Assembly: GCA_949592205.1 (NCBI GenBank)
Contig: CATIUR010000003.1
Coordinates: 167,203,759-167,267,758, forward strand
Reading direction: 5' to 3'
Length of the DNA stretch: 64,000 bases
DNA from: Helichrysum umbraculigerum
Lineage: Eukaryota; Streptophyta; Magnoliopsida; Asterales; Asteraceae
Shown: in pieces, positions 46,144 to 57,916 of the stretch
Layout: each line of letters starts with the position of its first letter
How positions within the stretch are numbered: the first letter of the stretch is position 1
The notes under the pieces: model-generated
Database searches by the model: none
The model's input: the letters and a program-made list of their open reading frames with translations, nothing else
What the model was told of the DNA's origin: nothing
Program-made: the position numbers and the translations under genes

Positions 46144-48704
46144 TGACGCACCACCAACCGTCACGCATCGTCAACGCGACCGTATGGCAGTTCGTCGGTG
46201 TGGAAGTTTTAAAATTTATATTTTGCTGGGGACCTAAGTTCTACTAGAGCTGTAAAGCTGAAGTATGACCTAGGGTCGTTCTAAAAAGTTAACCGTATTG
46301 TGAAACGACTTGTCGAGACGAAAGTTCAAATTAGCGATGGTTTGAAAATAGTTTTGAGTGGGGGTTTTATACTTAGGTCCGTAATTAAAATTAAAAACTA
46401 ATTAATTAAAACAGTAAATAAAAGCAGTAGGTTGAATCAGTATAGGGGGACTTGTGTTTGTTATGACTTCGTTAGCTTTTACGTGGGGTGATGCTGTATT
46501 GGGGTTTTATATCTGAAAACGTCTTTTAAGATTTGTGTCTAGCGTTCACGTAGATACCTTGTGGTGTAAACACTAGTACCCTACTGATCAGATAAACCGG
46601 TCAGTATGTCACTGAGTACTAGGCTGTCAAGATTCTGATCAGATCGGACTGTCTTGAAACCCCCCTCACCGTCTCTTATGATGAGACCAAGTGACCCTCC
46701 AGATGGGGTGCAGGAATAAGGCGACAGTCCGCAATTTATCCACTGATCTTTCTTAACACAGACAAAGATATCTAAGCTAGGCGAGGCATTTAAGATTTAA
46801 GACAGGTGGTGACTAAAAAACATATACATTAATGGTCGTGATTGAGTTCAGACATATTCGGCTGTGATACAGTCTTCAACCTACAGAGCTTTTCACAGTT
46901 ACATAGTGTATTCACTCGTATTACGGTCTTTCCTGGATCACAGACTTAGCAAGGATGTAACATAGTATACAGCCTTCGACCCTTTCCATAGTTTGTACGT
47001 GTTTGTATTCCACCATATGTGTTTCCAACGTTAAACCGGATACTCAGTCGTATTAGGGCTTTAACTGGGCTACATACTTTACAGCCATCTGAACTCAATA
47101 TATCTAAGCTAGTATTATAGTAAAACCATCTATGATAGCTAAACAACCCATTCACTTTATAATCCTAAACCAATAAATCCCTGATTAATTCACAGTGTAC
47201 TATACGATAGGTAGACAGTATTTCCATTGCTTCAAAATCAGACCATGTTGTTTTAAGAAAACATAGATAGGTAGTGACCGTTTGACTAAGGGTCGCGAGT
47301 CCTTAACATAAAGGTTCTAACCACGTTTATTCGAGGAAAGGCGTTAGTTTAGTTTAAAATCATAAATGTATAGTTAACAGTGCACCGGTTTTCAATATTT
47401 AACAATTGGGATCATTATTCCACAACGGATTGTGCCCACGACTTTCATAGCTTCCACATTCCGTACTACACACATTCGTGATGGTTCCTAATACGGAAAG
47501 CCGTATAACGTTACCTCCGTAATTTCATAACGATGTTATCCCAATTGTATTTAAAGTAGCATCACCCAAAGTATTAACAAGCTAACTGCATCATAACAAA
47601 CACAATAGCTAATCTACTCACTAATCATGGCAATGTATCCTAAATCAAACATAATAATAGCATGCAACATTATGAAAGATAAGGATAGAAATAACCGAAA
47701 GTAATGCGTAGATTGAATAGCAGTTGAAAGGTTACAGAGCTCCGAAATATCTTGAGCAATATTACAAAGGAGATCCTCCAAGAGTTCCAACTCTATTACA
47801 AAAGCTACCCTACTAATCCTCCTCTAACTCCTAAGAGTAGTGCTAGAGAGAGGATGCTAATTTCCTACTAATTCTCCTCTAACTCCTAAGAGTAGTGCTA
47901 GAGAGAGAATGCTAACCTAATTCTAGAGAGAGAATGAGAATGAGATGAGAGGTGTGAGGTGTGAGGTGTAATTGAAATGAATGAGGAGGCTTGGTATTTA
48001 TAGGAGAATGAGGTGAAGCTTGGTACAAGTCACAAAGCATGAAGAACAAGCACCAAAGCGCATACGGGGGGTACTGGACCAAGGGGGGTCAAATGGCACC
48101 TCACAAGGCAAATACCCCCGTATACGGCACCCATAGGGCCGTATACGGCACCTAGGGTACCGTATACGGTACCTAGGTGTCCAGGGGGGGTTGGTGCTCC
48201 GTTTGTCCCCTGCTGATTCATCGGTTGCTTGGTTCGTTCATATCTTCTTCGTTTGGGCTCCGATTTGCTTGATTCTTGCGCCGTTGGCTTCGTTTTTCCG
48301 TTACGCTTCTAATGACACTGAGTTTGCAAAATTTGAAAGTGTTTAACTTTTGCGTGTTCCGGATGACGATCGGCGAGCTTCCAGACTTGTATCTTCTCCG
48401 TCTTTCGTCCGTTTCTTTTGATTCTTTCACCTCCGGTCTTGGATTTCCCTATGGAATCATAAAATATGAATGAATTAAGATCTACTTCCGTAAGTAAATT
48501 AAGAAGGGAATATTTAAGGTGACATTATTTGCCTCGTTTTGCGTGATAAACGGATGTTTTTGGTGATTTTAACAGCAACGCCCATAATTAGACCACTTTG
48601 GTGATTTTTAGTAAATAATCGATGTTTTAAGATGATTTCACCAAATATAAGTCCAGTAAGTGCACAATAATGTGCCTAAAAACATGACTTTTTAGGACAC
48701 ATCA
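46144..48704 (-). repeat. 3' LTR of the Athila-like element
   Basis: 2561 bp. On the minus strand it begins TGATGTGTCCTAAAAAGTC and ends GGTTGGTGGTGCGTCA. A TATA box TATAAATA lies at 48002-47995, preceded by CCGTATACGG palindromes (48118-48173). A roughly 57-bp unit (CTCCTAAGAGTAGTGCTAGA) is tandemly duplicated at 47825-47915. Compared with the 5' LTR it has an extra stretch near 46815-46860 and a replaced segment near 47490. Confidence 0.93.
48118..48173. repeat. CCGTATACGG palindromes in the Athila-like 3' LTR
   Basis: CCGTATACGG at 48118 and 48139, and the perfect 18-bp palindrome GGTACCGTATACGGTACC at 48156-48173. They lie about 115-180 bp upstream (minus sense) of the TATA box. Confidence 0.92.
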
Positions 48705-51026
48705 AGTATCCCACACTTAGACGTTGCTTGTCCTCAAGCAACACATCCATGCCTCGTGAAAAAGATATTTTAAAATCTGGTTTTGGGGTGAGTCAAAACA
48801 TTTCCAAAAGTCATCATTTTCTCATATTCATATATTTGTTTTAAAAACTTCAGGAAAAATAAGATAATCATTTCAGAAACAAGTAGTGACTCTTCTTAAG
48901 CATACTTTCAAATCTCGTGATCTTGGAGTATACATGACCAGGCGATCTCACTAAAGTGGTCACTCAATTCACTCAAAAGTGTTTCGGGTTACCTAGCATT
49001 CTAAACAAAGAAATCGCTCAATTAGCCAGTCATGCAGTACTCATCGTCATAAGCTTGATCGAGAATCGGATCTCCACCACTTAGGTGAGAACGATGCTAA
49101 TTATCCCAAGACATTCAGGGGTTGTAATGTTTATGAGGGTTAAGGGGTATGGATAGTGGAAATTTTTGGGTGTAAGGGTGTTGCTTTATCTAGGACTACT
49201 AAGGTCACGAAAAACTTAATTTAGAAACGGATGAAAGTAAAGTAGCTTTTGTCTTCTATCGGATCTTCTTCTTTTAGGGTGATACTTCGAAGCACTAAGC
49301 TTTATTCTTGGAACTATATTTTTTTCTTTTTCTTTTATTTTTTTTCTATTTTCTATTTTCTTTTTCTTTCAGAACTTCTTTGCCAGAGAATTTCCAAGGA
49401 TTATTAGATTCAGCAATCCTTCTTCTCATCTTTCTTCTTCGAGTCTTTTCTTGGTGTCAATTTTTCACACCAATGATATTTCTTTTTCGGAGAACACGAG
49501 AGAGTAGGACAATTTGAAGGGATGTTTCTAAAAAGCGTTTTCCATAACCTCAGAAATTCTAGGATAAGTTTTTGGAAGTATTTGGGAAAGTAAGGGTTTA
49601 AACATGTGGGTTTATGAAACGAAAAGGTTTAGGCTCAACAGGGTTTTCTAAGGGATCATCGATACTAAGAATGAGCATCGGAAAGGGTTTTGGGCTTGAA
49701 AGAGAAGGCTAAAAAGTGGGTTAAATCCTAAGGAATGTCAAGGTCATTCAATTGCACCTGTACCGCGTACGGTACTCACCAATGTGGTCTCGAAACGTAT
49801 GTCAAGAGCAAGTTCTAATTCAGATATACATGCATCGGCACACACAAGAAATGAACAATGTAGCATTAAAGATGAACGCTTTTAAGGCTCAAGTCCTCAC
49901 TGCAAATGGGTTGTATGTGCCTAGTCATGTTCTTATTAGATTATCATTTCTTGCTTAAGCAATTATTAACTTATTTTCCTTAGATTTTAAAACAACTTAT
50001 TCATATTTTGAAAACGACTTCTCTTAAAAATATCAAAACTCAAAAATTCAGAGTTAATCGGATGATTAAACTCGTTTTTCTTTTGAAAATTGAAAAATTT
50101 TGAAAAAATTTTAGAGGAACATTTTCTGTGTTAACTATTTTGAACTAAAATCATAAAAAAAAAACAAACTAAGGTATAAAATCATAAAAAAAACAAACTA
50201 AGGTATTCTATACCTGCTATCCCACACTTAGAGGAACATTGTCCCTAATGTTCTCTTGAGTTGAGATTGTAAAATCCCACACTTAGAGTTTGAACATGTA
50301 AGAAAATGTTTCTCAAGTGTTTTGTTTCGGGGTGGAATCCCACACTTAGTGATAAGTTTAGGATAGAGTATAGACTACTTTTTTTATTATTATCACATTA
50401 ACAAAACAAATAAACATGAATCATAATAAAACAGATAAAAGAGGAAAGGATCAGATACTCCCCAGATAGTAAGTTGCACAGGAGCTGAGTTTCTGAATTT
50501 ACAGAAGGAGATGTGGCCAAGATCTTCTTCTGAGCTCTTCATGAGGATTGGCTCGGCTTCAAGCGACTTTCTTATTTCCATCTCAACATCTCAATTTTAT
50601 CCTCATGAAGAGATCTCTTAAGTGTGAACACGTTAGATGTACCCATTTTACAAACTCGGTTTTGTTTTTGCAAATGAAAGGAAATCACTGTCTCAGATTT
50701 TGAAAGATTCTTTCTAACACAAACCAGTTTATACATCATGTGTTTTTAAACGAGTTCGAGCATAATGCATAAGAGTAGTATGCAGGTACCTCAAATGCTC
50801 GAAACATAAAATGATTTTCCTATTCATCCAAGAACAGCGGTTTATTTGCAAAACGAGTTGTATTTAAAAGATGTTTTGGTTAATAGTTGGGTTCATCCAA
50901 GTGTGAAGGATAGTCAGAGATCTACTTCATTTCTCAGATTCTCTTTCTTTCTACGATTATTCCATGGGTTGCCTCCCAAGAAGCGCTGCTTTTAAAGTCG
51001 AGAGCCTGACTTTGCCTTCCTTCAAT
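48705..51026 (-). mobile_element. 3' non-coding region of the Athila-like element
   Basis: 2.3 kb without a supported ORF. Minus strand CTAAGTGTGGGA occurs next to the 3' LTR (48720-48709), where it acts as the polypurine-like tract. It recurs at about 50231-50221, 50286-50276 and 50349-50339. Pyrimidine-rich tract at 49318-49370. Confidence 0.7.
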
Positions 51027-52283
51027 CTAGTTGGTGCTGGAACCTCCAGGGTCGGAAGTGCTCAGAAGTGGAACCCTGGGATTGCGTGGATAGATCCTCA
51101 GAAAGTGGCGATAAATGATTTCAACGATGTTTGGAATCTCTTCTGAAAAGATAGGGAAACTTTCAAGATGTTGCTGAGTAACCCTTTTCATGTGCAGAAG
51201 GTCCCAAGTGATATCTCTGATTGCTCTGGATATAGGTCCGCGGGAATCAACTATAGAGAAACCATCAGATTCAATCATTTCTCTCTGAGGGTGCTGCTGT
51301 CTGAATGAGTCCATGAATCCGAGAAATTGGAGGTGTAAAGTGTCGTGATCTGTTATGCCAGAGCTTCCTCTTATTTCTTGAATTGAATCATGAATATCCT
51401 GGATGAGCCTGTTTTGATAATTGGTGAACGTGAGATTTGAGTCTTTGTAGGTGTTGCACACTATATCGTACACCTCACGTAAACCATAGTGAAATATCTG
51501 TCGATGCTCGTCCAGGTTATCCTCAGCAAAGATTTCTTGGATCCGATCGGTGAGGAAGTTCGCGATGTTAACCATCGAACCTTCTGGTATAGAGGAAGGG
51601 ATGTCATGCGACCTTTCGGTAAAACTCACATACTCGAGATCTTCTGCAATCTTGTGAGCATGGAACTCAATAGTGCAGTTGATGTAGAACCTGTGAGGAG
51701 AAGTCTCGTCCATGTGGTCGTTCCTTGCCATAGAATTAAGTATGCCACGAATATTATTTATCAGTCGAATATCAGCATCTGCATCAGGGTTCCCAGTAGT
51801 ATGGTACATTTCCTCGTGGAATGAGTGTAAAAACTCACTTTGCTCTCGGGAATATGGAAATGCGGATCTGATTAGAGTGTCATAGATCTTCCTGTAGATG
51901 CGCTTCTGCTCTTCAAAGAACTCCAGCTCTTCAGATGTTGGTCTAGTTCTTTGTTGCAGGAGCTGAGCAGCGAGATCTTCGGCGAAGGCATTAAGACGAT
52001 TGTGGAAGAATCTGTAATCTTGGGAATTCTCGGCTTGGTTGACTTCAGACTCGGCTATAATTTCCTCGATCAGGTCCTGTTGTCTTAGAGTGTACTCATT
52101 GGTAGAGTTGAGGATAATGCTAGTCATAGTGGGTATGTCATCTTCAAAGTCTTCGTTAGCACTTATCATCTCCTCATGGTTGGTGATAATCGGAATTTCT
52201 GGAGAAGGTGGGTTAGCTGGAGGTGTAGGAAGATAGATAGACCGGATATCTATTGGAATGTCAGTGTAGACGACATCATCCAC
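51027..52283 (-). CDS. Unrecognised 418-aa protein in place of pol in the Athila-like element
   Basis: A 418-codon ORF, the longest in the nested element, in the same frame as gag-PR upstream. The frame carries on without shift from 52368-52787 across one stop (52368-52370). Predicted mostly alpha-helical, acidic, rich in I, E, R, with phrases such as QDLIEEIIAESEVNQAE, AEDLAAQLLQQRTRP and DRIQEIFAEDNLDEHRQIF. No RT (YxDD), RNase H or integrase (HHCC, DDE) signature, no zinc knuckle and no membrane segment. Given its length without stops while the preceding gag frame has several, it may have been under selection until recently or may be chance. A DNA-distant gag-like or structural domain is possible; the function is unknown. 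Confidence 0.6.
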   Translation of the reverse strand: MDDVVYTDIPIDIRSIYLPTPPANPPSPEIPIITNHEEMISANEDFEDDIPTMTSIILNSTNEYTLRQQDLIEEIIAESEVNQAENSQDYRFFHNRLNAFAEDLAAQLLQQRTRPTSEELEFFEEQKRIYRKIYDTLIRSAFPYSREQSEFLHSFHEEMYHTTGNPDADADIRLINNIRGILNSMARNDHMDETSPHRFYINCTIEFHAHKIAEDLEYVSFTERSHDIPSSIPEGSMVNIANFLTDRIQEIFAEDNLDEHRQIFHYGLREVYDIVCNTYKDSNLTFTNYQNRLIQDIHDSIQEIRGSSGITDHDTLHLQFLGFMDSFRQQHPQREMIESDGFSIVDSRGPISRAIRDITWDLLHMKRVTQQHLESFPIFSEEIPNIVEIIYRHFLRIYPRNPRVPLLSTSDPGGSSTN

Positions 52284-52367
52284 GTCACTCTCTATGAATG
52301 GAGAATCCCTAGCCTGGGAATCAGGGAACTCAACATGATCAGATGGTGGCTGGGTGTCATCGGAGAT

Positions 52368-52997
52368 TTAAGATATCGGTTGTGAAGAGTGCATCTCTAT
52401 ATCTCTCTCCTCCTGAGATTCAGTACCTCGGCTGGATTCAGAGGTGCTTCCAAATTCGAACATGGTTCGTGGCGCAGATGCGTTGAAGGTTTGAATCCTT
52501 CGGGAAGGCTCTCTTGAATGCAACTCCGGTAATCGGGAAGTTTTGTAAGCTGAGATCTTCATATGGAGTTTGTCTATAAGCTCTGGGTGTTGTTTTGCTA
52601 ACGCAATGGTTCTCTCGATGTTTAACAGAGCGTCAAGTCGAGGCAAGATAAGAGGCTTAGAGGGGTCCATGACAGAGGCTATAAGCTTTTCCATGGTTAT
52701 GCCGAATCCTGCATCATATGGTTCATCTGTAGGTGGAACATCATCTGATTCATTATCTGACAGGGGAATAGCATTCTCGATCTGCATGATTTCTTATGTC
52801 GGATAGTGAGAATCAGGTAAGCAGTGATGCGGTGGGGTGGATTGGTATAAGTCCTCTTCTGGGTCTTCCTCCATTTCTTCTTCGGATTCCTCCATTTCTT
52901 CTTGTTCTGGTTCAGTTTCTTCTTCCTCCATTTCTTCCGGTTCTGACTCATCTGGCTCGGAATCTTCTGACTCTGACTCTTCTGTTGATGATATGAG
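52368..52997 (-). pseudogene. Acidic linker region, same frame as gag-PR, broken by stops
   Basis: Reads on in frame from the gag-PR stop (52998-53000) through a very Glu-rich stretch (EPEEMEEEETEPEQEEMEES) to a stop at 52794-52796. It then continues with MQIENAIPLSDNESDDVPP to the stop at 52368-52370. It joins the protease part to the 418-aa part. Low-complexity acidic linkers of this kind usually lie between folded domains. Confidence 0.6.
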
Positions 52998-55161
52998 TCA
53001 AGTGTGCTCATCTGGTATGTAGGTGTCTGATGGTTCTGAATCAGAAGTGTCGTCGTCCGAAGTGATCCTGCCCATAGAGATGGCGTATATCTCTGCTTGC
53101 TCTGCGAGAAGCTCATCAGCCTGATTGATTCTGAATGCAACAGTTTGTCCGTGTGCTCTGAGGCTGATAGTCTGCGAGTAAACATCAATAATAGCACGAG
53201 CAGTATTCATAAAAGGCCTTCCTAGGATAATGGATATATTGATGTCTTCCTGAATATCCATCACTACGAAGTCAGTTGGGAAATAGAACATATCCACCTT
53301 TACCATGACGTTCTCAGCTATGCCTCTAGGATATCGGATTGTTTGATCGGCAAGCTGGACGCTCATTCCAGTGGGTTGCAGTGGTCCTAATTCAAGTCTG
53401 GAGTAGAGTGAGTAGGGCATGAGGTTGATGCTCGCTGCAAGATCGGCCAAGGAACGGATCATGCCAGAGTGATAGATAGAGCAGGGAAAGGTGAATCGGC
53501 CCGTGTCTCCTAGTTTTTCCGGAAGGGAATTCTGAATGACGGCGGAGCATTCAGCATTGAGAGAGATTTTAGGTACTTCGGGTACCTTTTCCTTAGTAAC
53601 CAGCATGCGTCGAATGTACTTGGAGCCGGAAGGGATTCTAGACACGGTGTCTAAGAATTTTTCGTAGAGTTTGAAAGATTTAGCGTTATATCTTTTTCCG
53701 ATACGATGTGGGAAGGGGACTCGAACTTCCTGAATAAGAGTAGGTACGGGTTTGGTCTCAACTGTCGTCGGGACAGGAGTAGGGTTCTTCATCGGAGAAG
53801 ATGTTTCAGAATGGCTCGGTGCCTTCTGGTTATCCGTAGAGTTCAGAGTCTTGGCCTCCTCAATGTGGGGGTTGTGAACAGTATTGCTCGGTAGCGATCC
53901 TTGGGAACGAGTGTCAAGACGGTGGGCTAACTGACCAATTTGATTCTCGAGGCTCTTGAGAACCGAGAGTAGATTTCGAAGGAATAGGTCGGTTTGATCT
54001 TGTCTAGCCGTTATCTTCTGATTGAAAGCGTTCTGCCCCTGGATAAACTTGTTCAGGTTGTCATCAGTGCTCGTGACTGGGACGATTGTCTTCACCGGTT
54101 CAGCAGGTTGGGTATCATCAGTGGCGGTTAATGGAAGTGGTTGATTGTATGGAAGTTGTGGCTGTTGTGGGTACATCAGATATCGAGGCTGAAACCTGGG
54201 TGGTTGATTGTTCCGTGGGGGAAACTGGGTTCCTCGTGCTCTTGGTGGAGAAGTTCTAGCGAAGCCAGGTGGATTTTGTTGTCTGGTTGGGAATTGAGCA
54301 TAGTAGATAGTTCCGTCGGTAGGATCTTCATACTCCACAGCGTATTCCTCGGTAGGATGATGGGCACAGTTCTGGCAAGCCTAAACTTGGTGAACCTGCT
54401 GTGGTTGCTTCTTCAGTTCTCCAATCTGCTTCGTTAGAGTTTCGATATGCTCGCTCAGAGATTTGATTGCTTCAGCTTGCGCCGTGCTTGCAATAGGTAG
54501 GGATGAGGATTGCTCATCGGACTTTTAGTCGTGGTGATGCATCGTCATGTCTTCGATTAAGGCCCATGCTTCATCGTCGGTTAACTTCATGAGATTGCCT
54601 TGAGCAGCTGCGTCAAGCGTGATGCGATGGATAGGATTGAGACCATTATAGAAAGTATAGAGTTTATCGGTTTTGGTCATCTAGTAGTTGGGACATCTCC
54701 TCACCAAACTCTTGAATCGCTCCCATGCTGAGTAGATTGACTCGTCGTGAGCTTGTGAAAAGTTCGCGATGTCATTCTTGGCTTTAGTTTGTTTGGACGG
54801 AGGGATATATTTCGTAAGGAATTTGTTTCCCATGTCCTCCCATGAGGTGATTGATCCGGTGTCAAGCCCCTCAAACCAGCTCAAAGCATGTAAAGCGAGA
54901 GAAAAGGGGAACATGTGTAGGCGAACTATGTCCTGATCAACCCCATTTTGCTTATACGAGTTGGAGATTTGAATGAATTTGTTAATGTGGGCGTTGAGAT
55001 CTTCACGGGGTAGTCCGTGGAATTGACAGTTGTCCTTGATGAGTTGGACGATGTTATATGAGTTCGAAAGATGGTCCGTCGATCACTGGATAGCTAATCA
55101 GTCCTCCTCGTCCTTCGATGGATGGTTTGGTACTGTCGGCGAGAGTAACACGAGCGGCCAT
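52998..55161 (-). pseudogene. Athila-like gag-protease, broken by one frameshift and internal stops
   Basis: The start is probably the ATG at 55161-55159 (MAARVTLADSTKPSIEGRGG). SFEL is followed by a 1-nt frame change near 55060, after which the frame reads YNIVQLIKDNCQFHGLPRED. The gag core is at 54681-54914: PFSLALHALSWFEGL, GSITSWEDMGNKFLTKYIPP, SIYSAWERFKSLVRRCP. In-frame stops lie at 54681-54683, 54525-54527 and 54381-54383. The last part (54338-52998) has a Pro/Gln-rich linker and a retropepsin-like domain: ADLAASINLMPYSLY (family usually DLGAS), QLADQTIRYPRG, FYFPTDFVVMDIQED and IILGRPFMNTARAIID. Gag forms the particle; the protease cleaves it. Not functional as it stands. Confidence 0.88.
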
Positions 55162-55374
55162 TGGTGGAAAACGGGAACGTCTTTCTTTACAGATGGTACG
55201 GATAATCGACTCATGATCGGGTACGAAAATGAGTGGGTCAGATCCAGATGATCTGGTCGAATATCGTTGTTGATTGTGGGAAAGAATTTTCAGTGGTTAC
55301 GAGAGAGAAGTCTAAACTACGGGTATCACTAAAGAGAAAGTTCGTCGGGACGCCTCAGAATCTTACGATTAACT

Positions 55375-55392
55375 TCCCCGGCAGCAGCGCCA
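55375..55392 (-). promoter_or_regulatory. tRNA-Asp-type primer binding site of the Athila-like element
   Basis: Minus strand TGGCGCTGCTGCCGGGGA, six bases inside the 5' LTR, close to the TGGCGCCGTTGCCGGGGA site used by many plant Athila-type elements; two mismatches. Confidence 0.8.
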
Positions 55393-55398
55393 AAAACT

Positions 55399-57916
55399 TG
55401 ACGCACCACCAACCGTCACGCGTCGTCAACGCGACCGTATGGCAGTACGTCGGTGTGAAAGTTTTAAAATTTATATTTTGCTGGGGACCTAAGTTCTACT
55501 AGAGCTGTATAGCTGAAGTATGACCTAGGGTCGTTCTAAAAAGTTAACCGTATTGTGAAACGACTTGTCGAGACGAAAGTTCAAATTAGCGATGGTTTGA
55601 AAATAGTTTTGAGTGGGGGTTTTATACTTAGGTCCGTAATTAAAATTAAAAACTAATTAATTAAAACAGTAAATAAAAGCAGTAGGTTGAATCAGTATAG
55701 GGGGACTTGTGTTTGTTATGACTTCGTTAGCTTTTACGTGGGGTGATGCTGTATTGGGGTTTTATATCTGAAAACGTCTTTTAAGATTTGTGTCTAGCGT
55801 TCACGTAGATACCTTGTGGTGTAAACACTAGTACCCTACTGATCAGATAAACCGGTCAGTATGTCACTGAGTACTAGGCTGTCAAGATTCTGATCAGATC
55901 GGACTGTCTTGAAACCCCCCTCACCGTCTCTTATGATGAGACCAAGTGACCCTCCAGATGGGGTGCAGGAATAAGGCGACAGTCCGCAATTTATCCACTG
56001 ATCTTTCTTAACACAGACAAAGATATCTAAGCTAGGCGAGGCATTTAAGATTTAAGACAGGTGGTGACTGATTATGTGATACAGTCTTCAACCTACAGAG
56101 CTTTTCACAGTTACATAGTGTATTCACTCGTATTACGGTCTTTCCTGGATCACAGACTTAGCAAGGATGTAACACAGTATACAGCCTTCGACCTTTCCGT
56201 AGTTTGTACGTGTTTATATTCCACCATATGTGTTTTCAACGTTAAACCGGATACTCAGTCGTATTAGGGCTTTAACTGGGCTACATACTTTACAGCCATC
56301 CGAACTCAATATATCTAAGCTTGTATTATAGTAAAACCATCTATGATAGTTAAACAACCCGTTCACTTTATAATCCCAAACCAATAAATCCCTAATTAAT
56401 TCACAGTGTACTATACGATAGGTAGACAGTATTTCCATCGCTTCAAAATCAGACCATGTTGTTTTAAGAAAACATAGATAGGTAGTGACCGTTTGACTAA
56501 GGGTCGCGAGTCCTTAACATAAAGGTTCTAACCACGTTTATTGGAGGAAAGGCGTTAGTTTAGTTTAAAATCATAAATGTATAGTTAACAGTGTACCGGT
56601 TTTCAATATTTAACAATTGGGATCATTATTCCACAACGGATTGTGCCCACGACTTTCATAGCTTCCACGTTCCGTACTACACACATTCGTGATGTTTCAG
56701 CCGCTATACAAATGAAAGCCGTATAACGTTTCCTCCGTTATTTCATAACGATTTTATCCCAATTGTATTTAAAGTAGCATCACCCAAAGTATTAACAAGC
56801 TAACTACATCATAACAAACACAATAGCTAATCTACTCACTAATCATGGCAATGTATCCTAAATCAAACATAATAATAGCATGCAACATTATGAAAGATAA
56901 GGATAGAAATAACCGAAAGTAATGCGTAGATTGAATAGCAGTTGAAAGGTTACAGAGCTCCGAAATATCTTGAGCAATATTACAAAGGAGATCCTCCAAG
57001 AGTTCCAACTCTATTACAAAAGCTACCCTACTAATCCTCCTCTAACTCCTAAGAGTAGTGCTAGAGAGAGGATGCTAATTTCCTACTAATTCTCATCTAA
57101 CTCCTAAGAGTAGTGCTAGAGAGAGAATGCTAACCTAATTCTAGAGAGAGAATGAGAATGAGATGAGAGGTGTGAGGTGTGAGGTGTAATTGAAATGAAT
57201 GAGGAGGCTTGGTATTTATAGGAGAATGAGGTGAAGCTTGGTACATGTCACAAAGCATGAAGAACAAGCACCAAAGCGCATACGGGGGGTACTGGACCAA
57301 GGGAGTCAAACGGCACCTCACAAGGCAAATACCCCCGTATACAGCACCCATAGGGCCGTATACGGCACCTAAGGTACCGTATACGGTACCTAGGTGTCCA
57401 GGGGGGTTGGTGCTCCGTTTGTCCCCTGCTGATTCCTCGGTTGCTTGGTTCGTTCGTATCTTCTTCGTTTGGGCTCCGATTTGCTTAATTCTTGCGCCGT
57501 TGGCTTCGTTTTTCCGTTACACTTCTAATGACACTGAGTTTGCCAAATTTGAAAGTGTTTAACTTTTGCGTGTTCCGGATGACGATCGGCGAGCTTCCAG
57601 ACTTGTATCTTCTCCGTCTTTCGTCCGTTTCTTCTGATTCTTTCACCTCCGGTCTTGGATTTCCCTATGGAATCATAAAATATGAATTAAGATCTACTTC
57701 CATAAGTAAATTAAGAAGGGAATATTTAAGGTGACATTATTTGCCTCGTTTTGCGTGATAAACGGATGTTTTTGGTGATTTTAACAGCAACGCCCATAAT
57801 TAGACCACTTTGGTGATTTTTAGTAAATAATCGATGTTTTAAGATGATTTCACCAAATATAAGTCCAGTATTTGCAGAATAATGTGCCTAAAAACATGAC
57901 TTTTTAGGACACATCA
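55399..57916 (-). repeat. 5' LTR of the Athila-like element
   Basis: 2518 bp, highly similar to 46144-48704 with few substitutions, a deletion near 56070 relative to the other LTR, and a rearranged 25-bp stretch near 56695. Palindromes CCGTATACGG are at 57334-57390; one unit has changed to CCGTATACAG. Confidence 0.93.

Larger units (their letters stand above)
46144..57916 (-). mobile_element. Athila-like non-autonomous LTR retrotransposon, nested, 11.8 kb
   Basis: TG...CA ends on the plus strand (TGACGCACC...GGACACATCA) and exact 5-bp duplication ATTTA (46139-46143, 57917-57921). LTRs 46144-48704 and 55399-57916. Minus sense is shown by a tRNA-Asp-type primer site next to the right LTR and gag reading leftward. 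The coding part (55161-51027) holds gag, a retropepsin-like protease and an unrecognised C-terminal region. Reverse transcriptase, RNase H and integrase are absent from the 2.3 kb between 51027 and the left LTR. It is inserted in the 5' LTR of element C. Confidence 0.92.

Noticed and set aside
46144..48704. Unrelated direct repeat with 55399-57916
   Set aside because: Explained as the LTR pair of the Athila-like element by primer site, target duplication and gag position.
52697..53197. 166-aa Lys/Ser-rich minus-strand ORF
   Set aside because: Other-frame shadow of the gag-PR acidic linker region.
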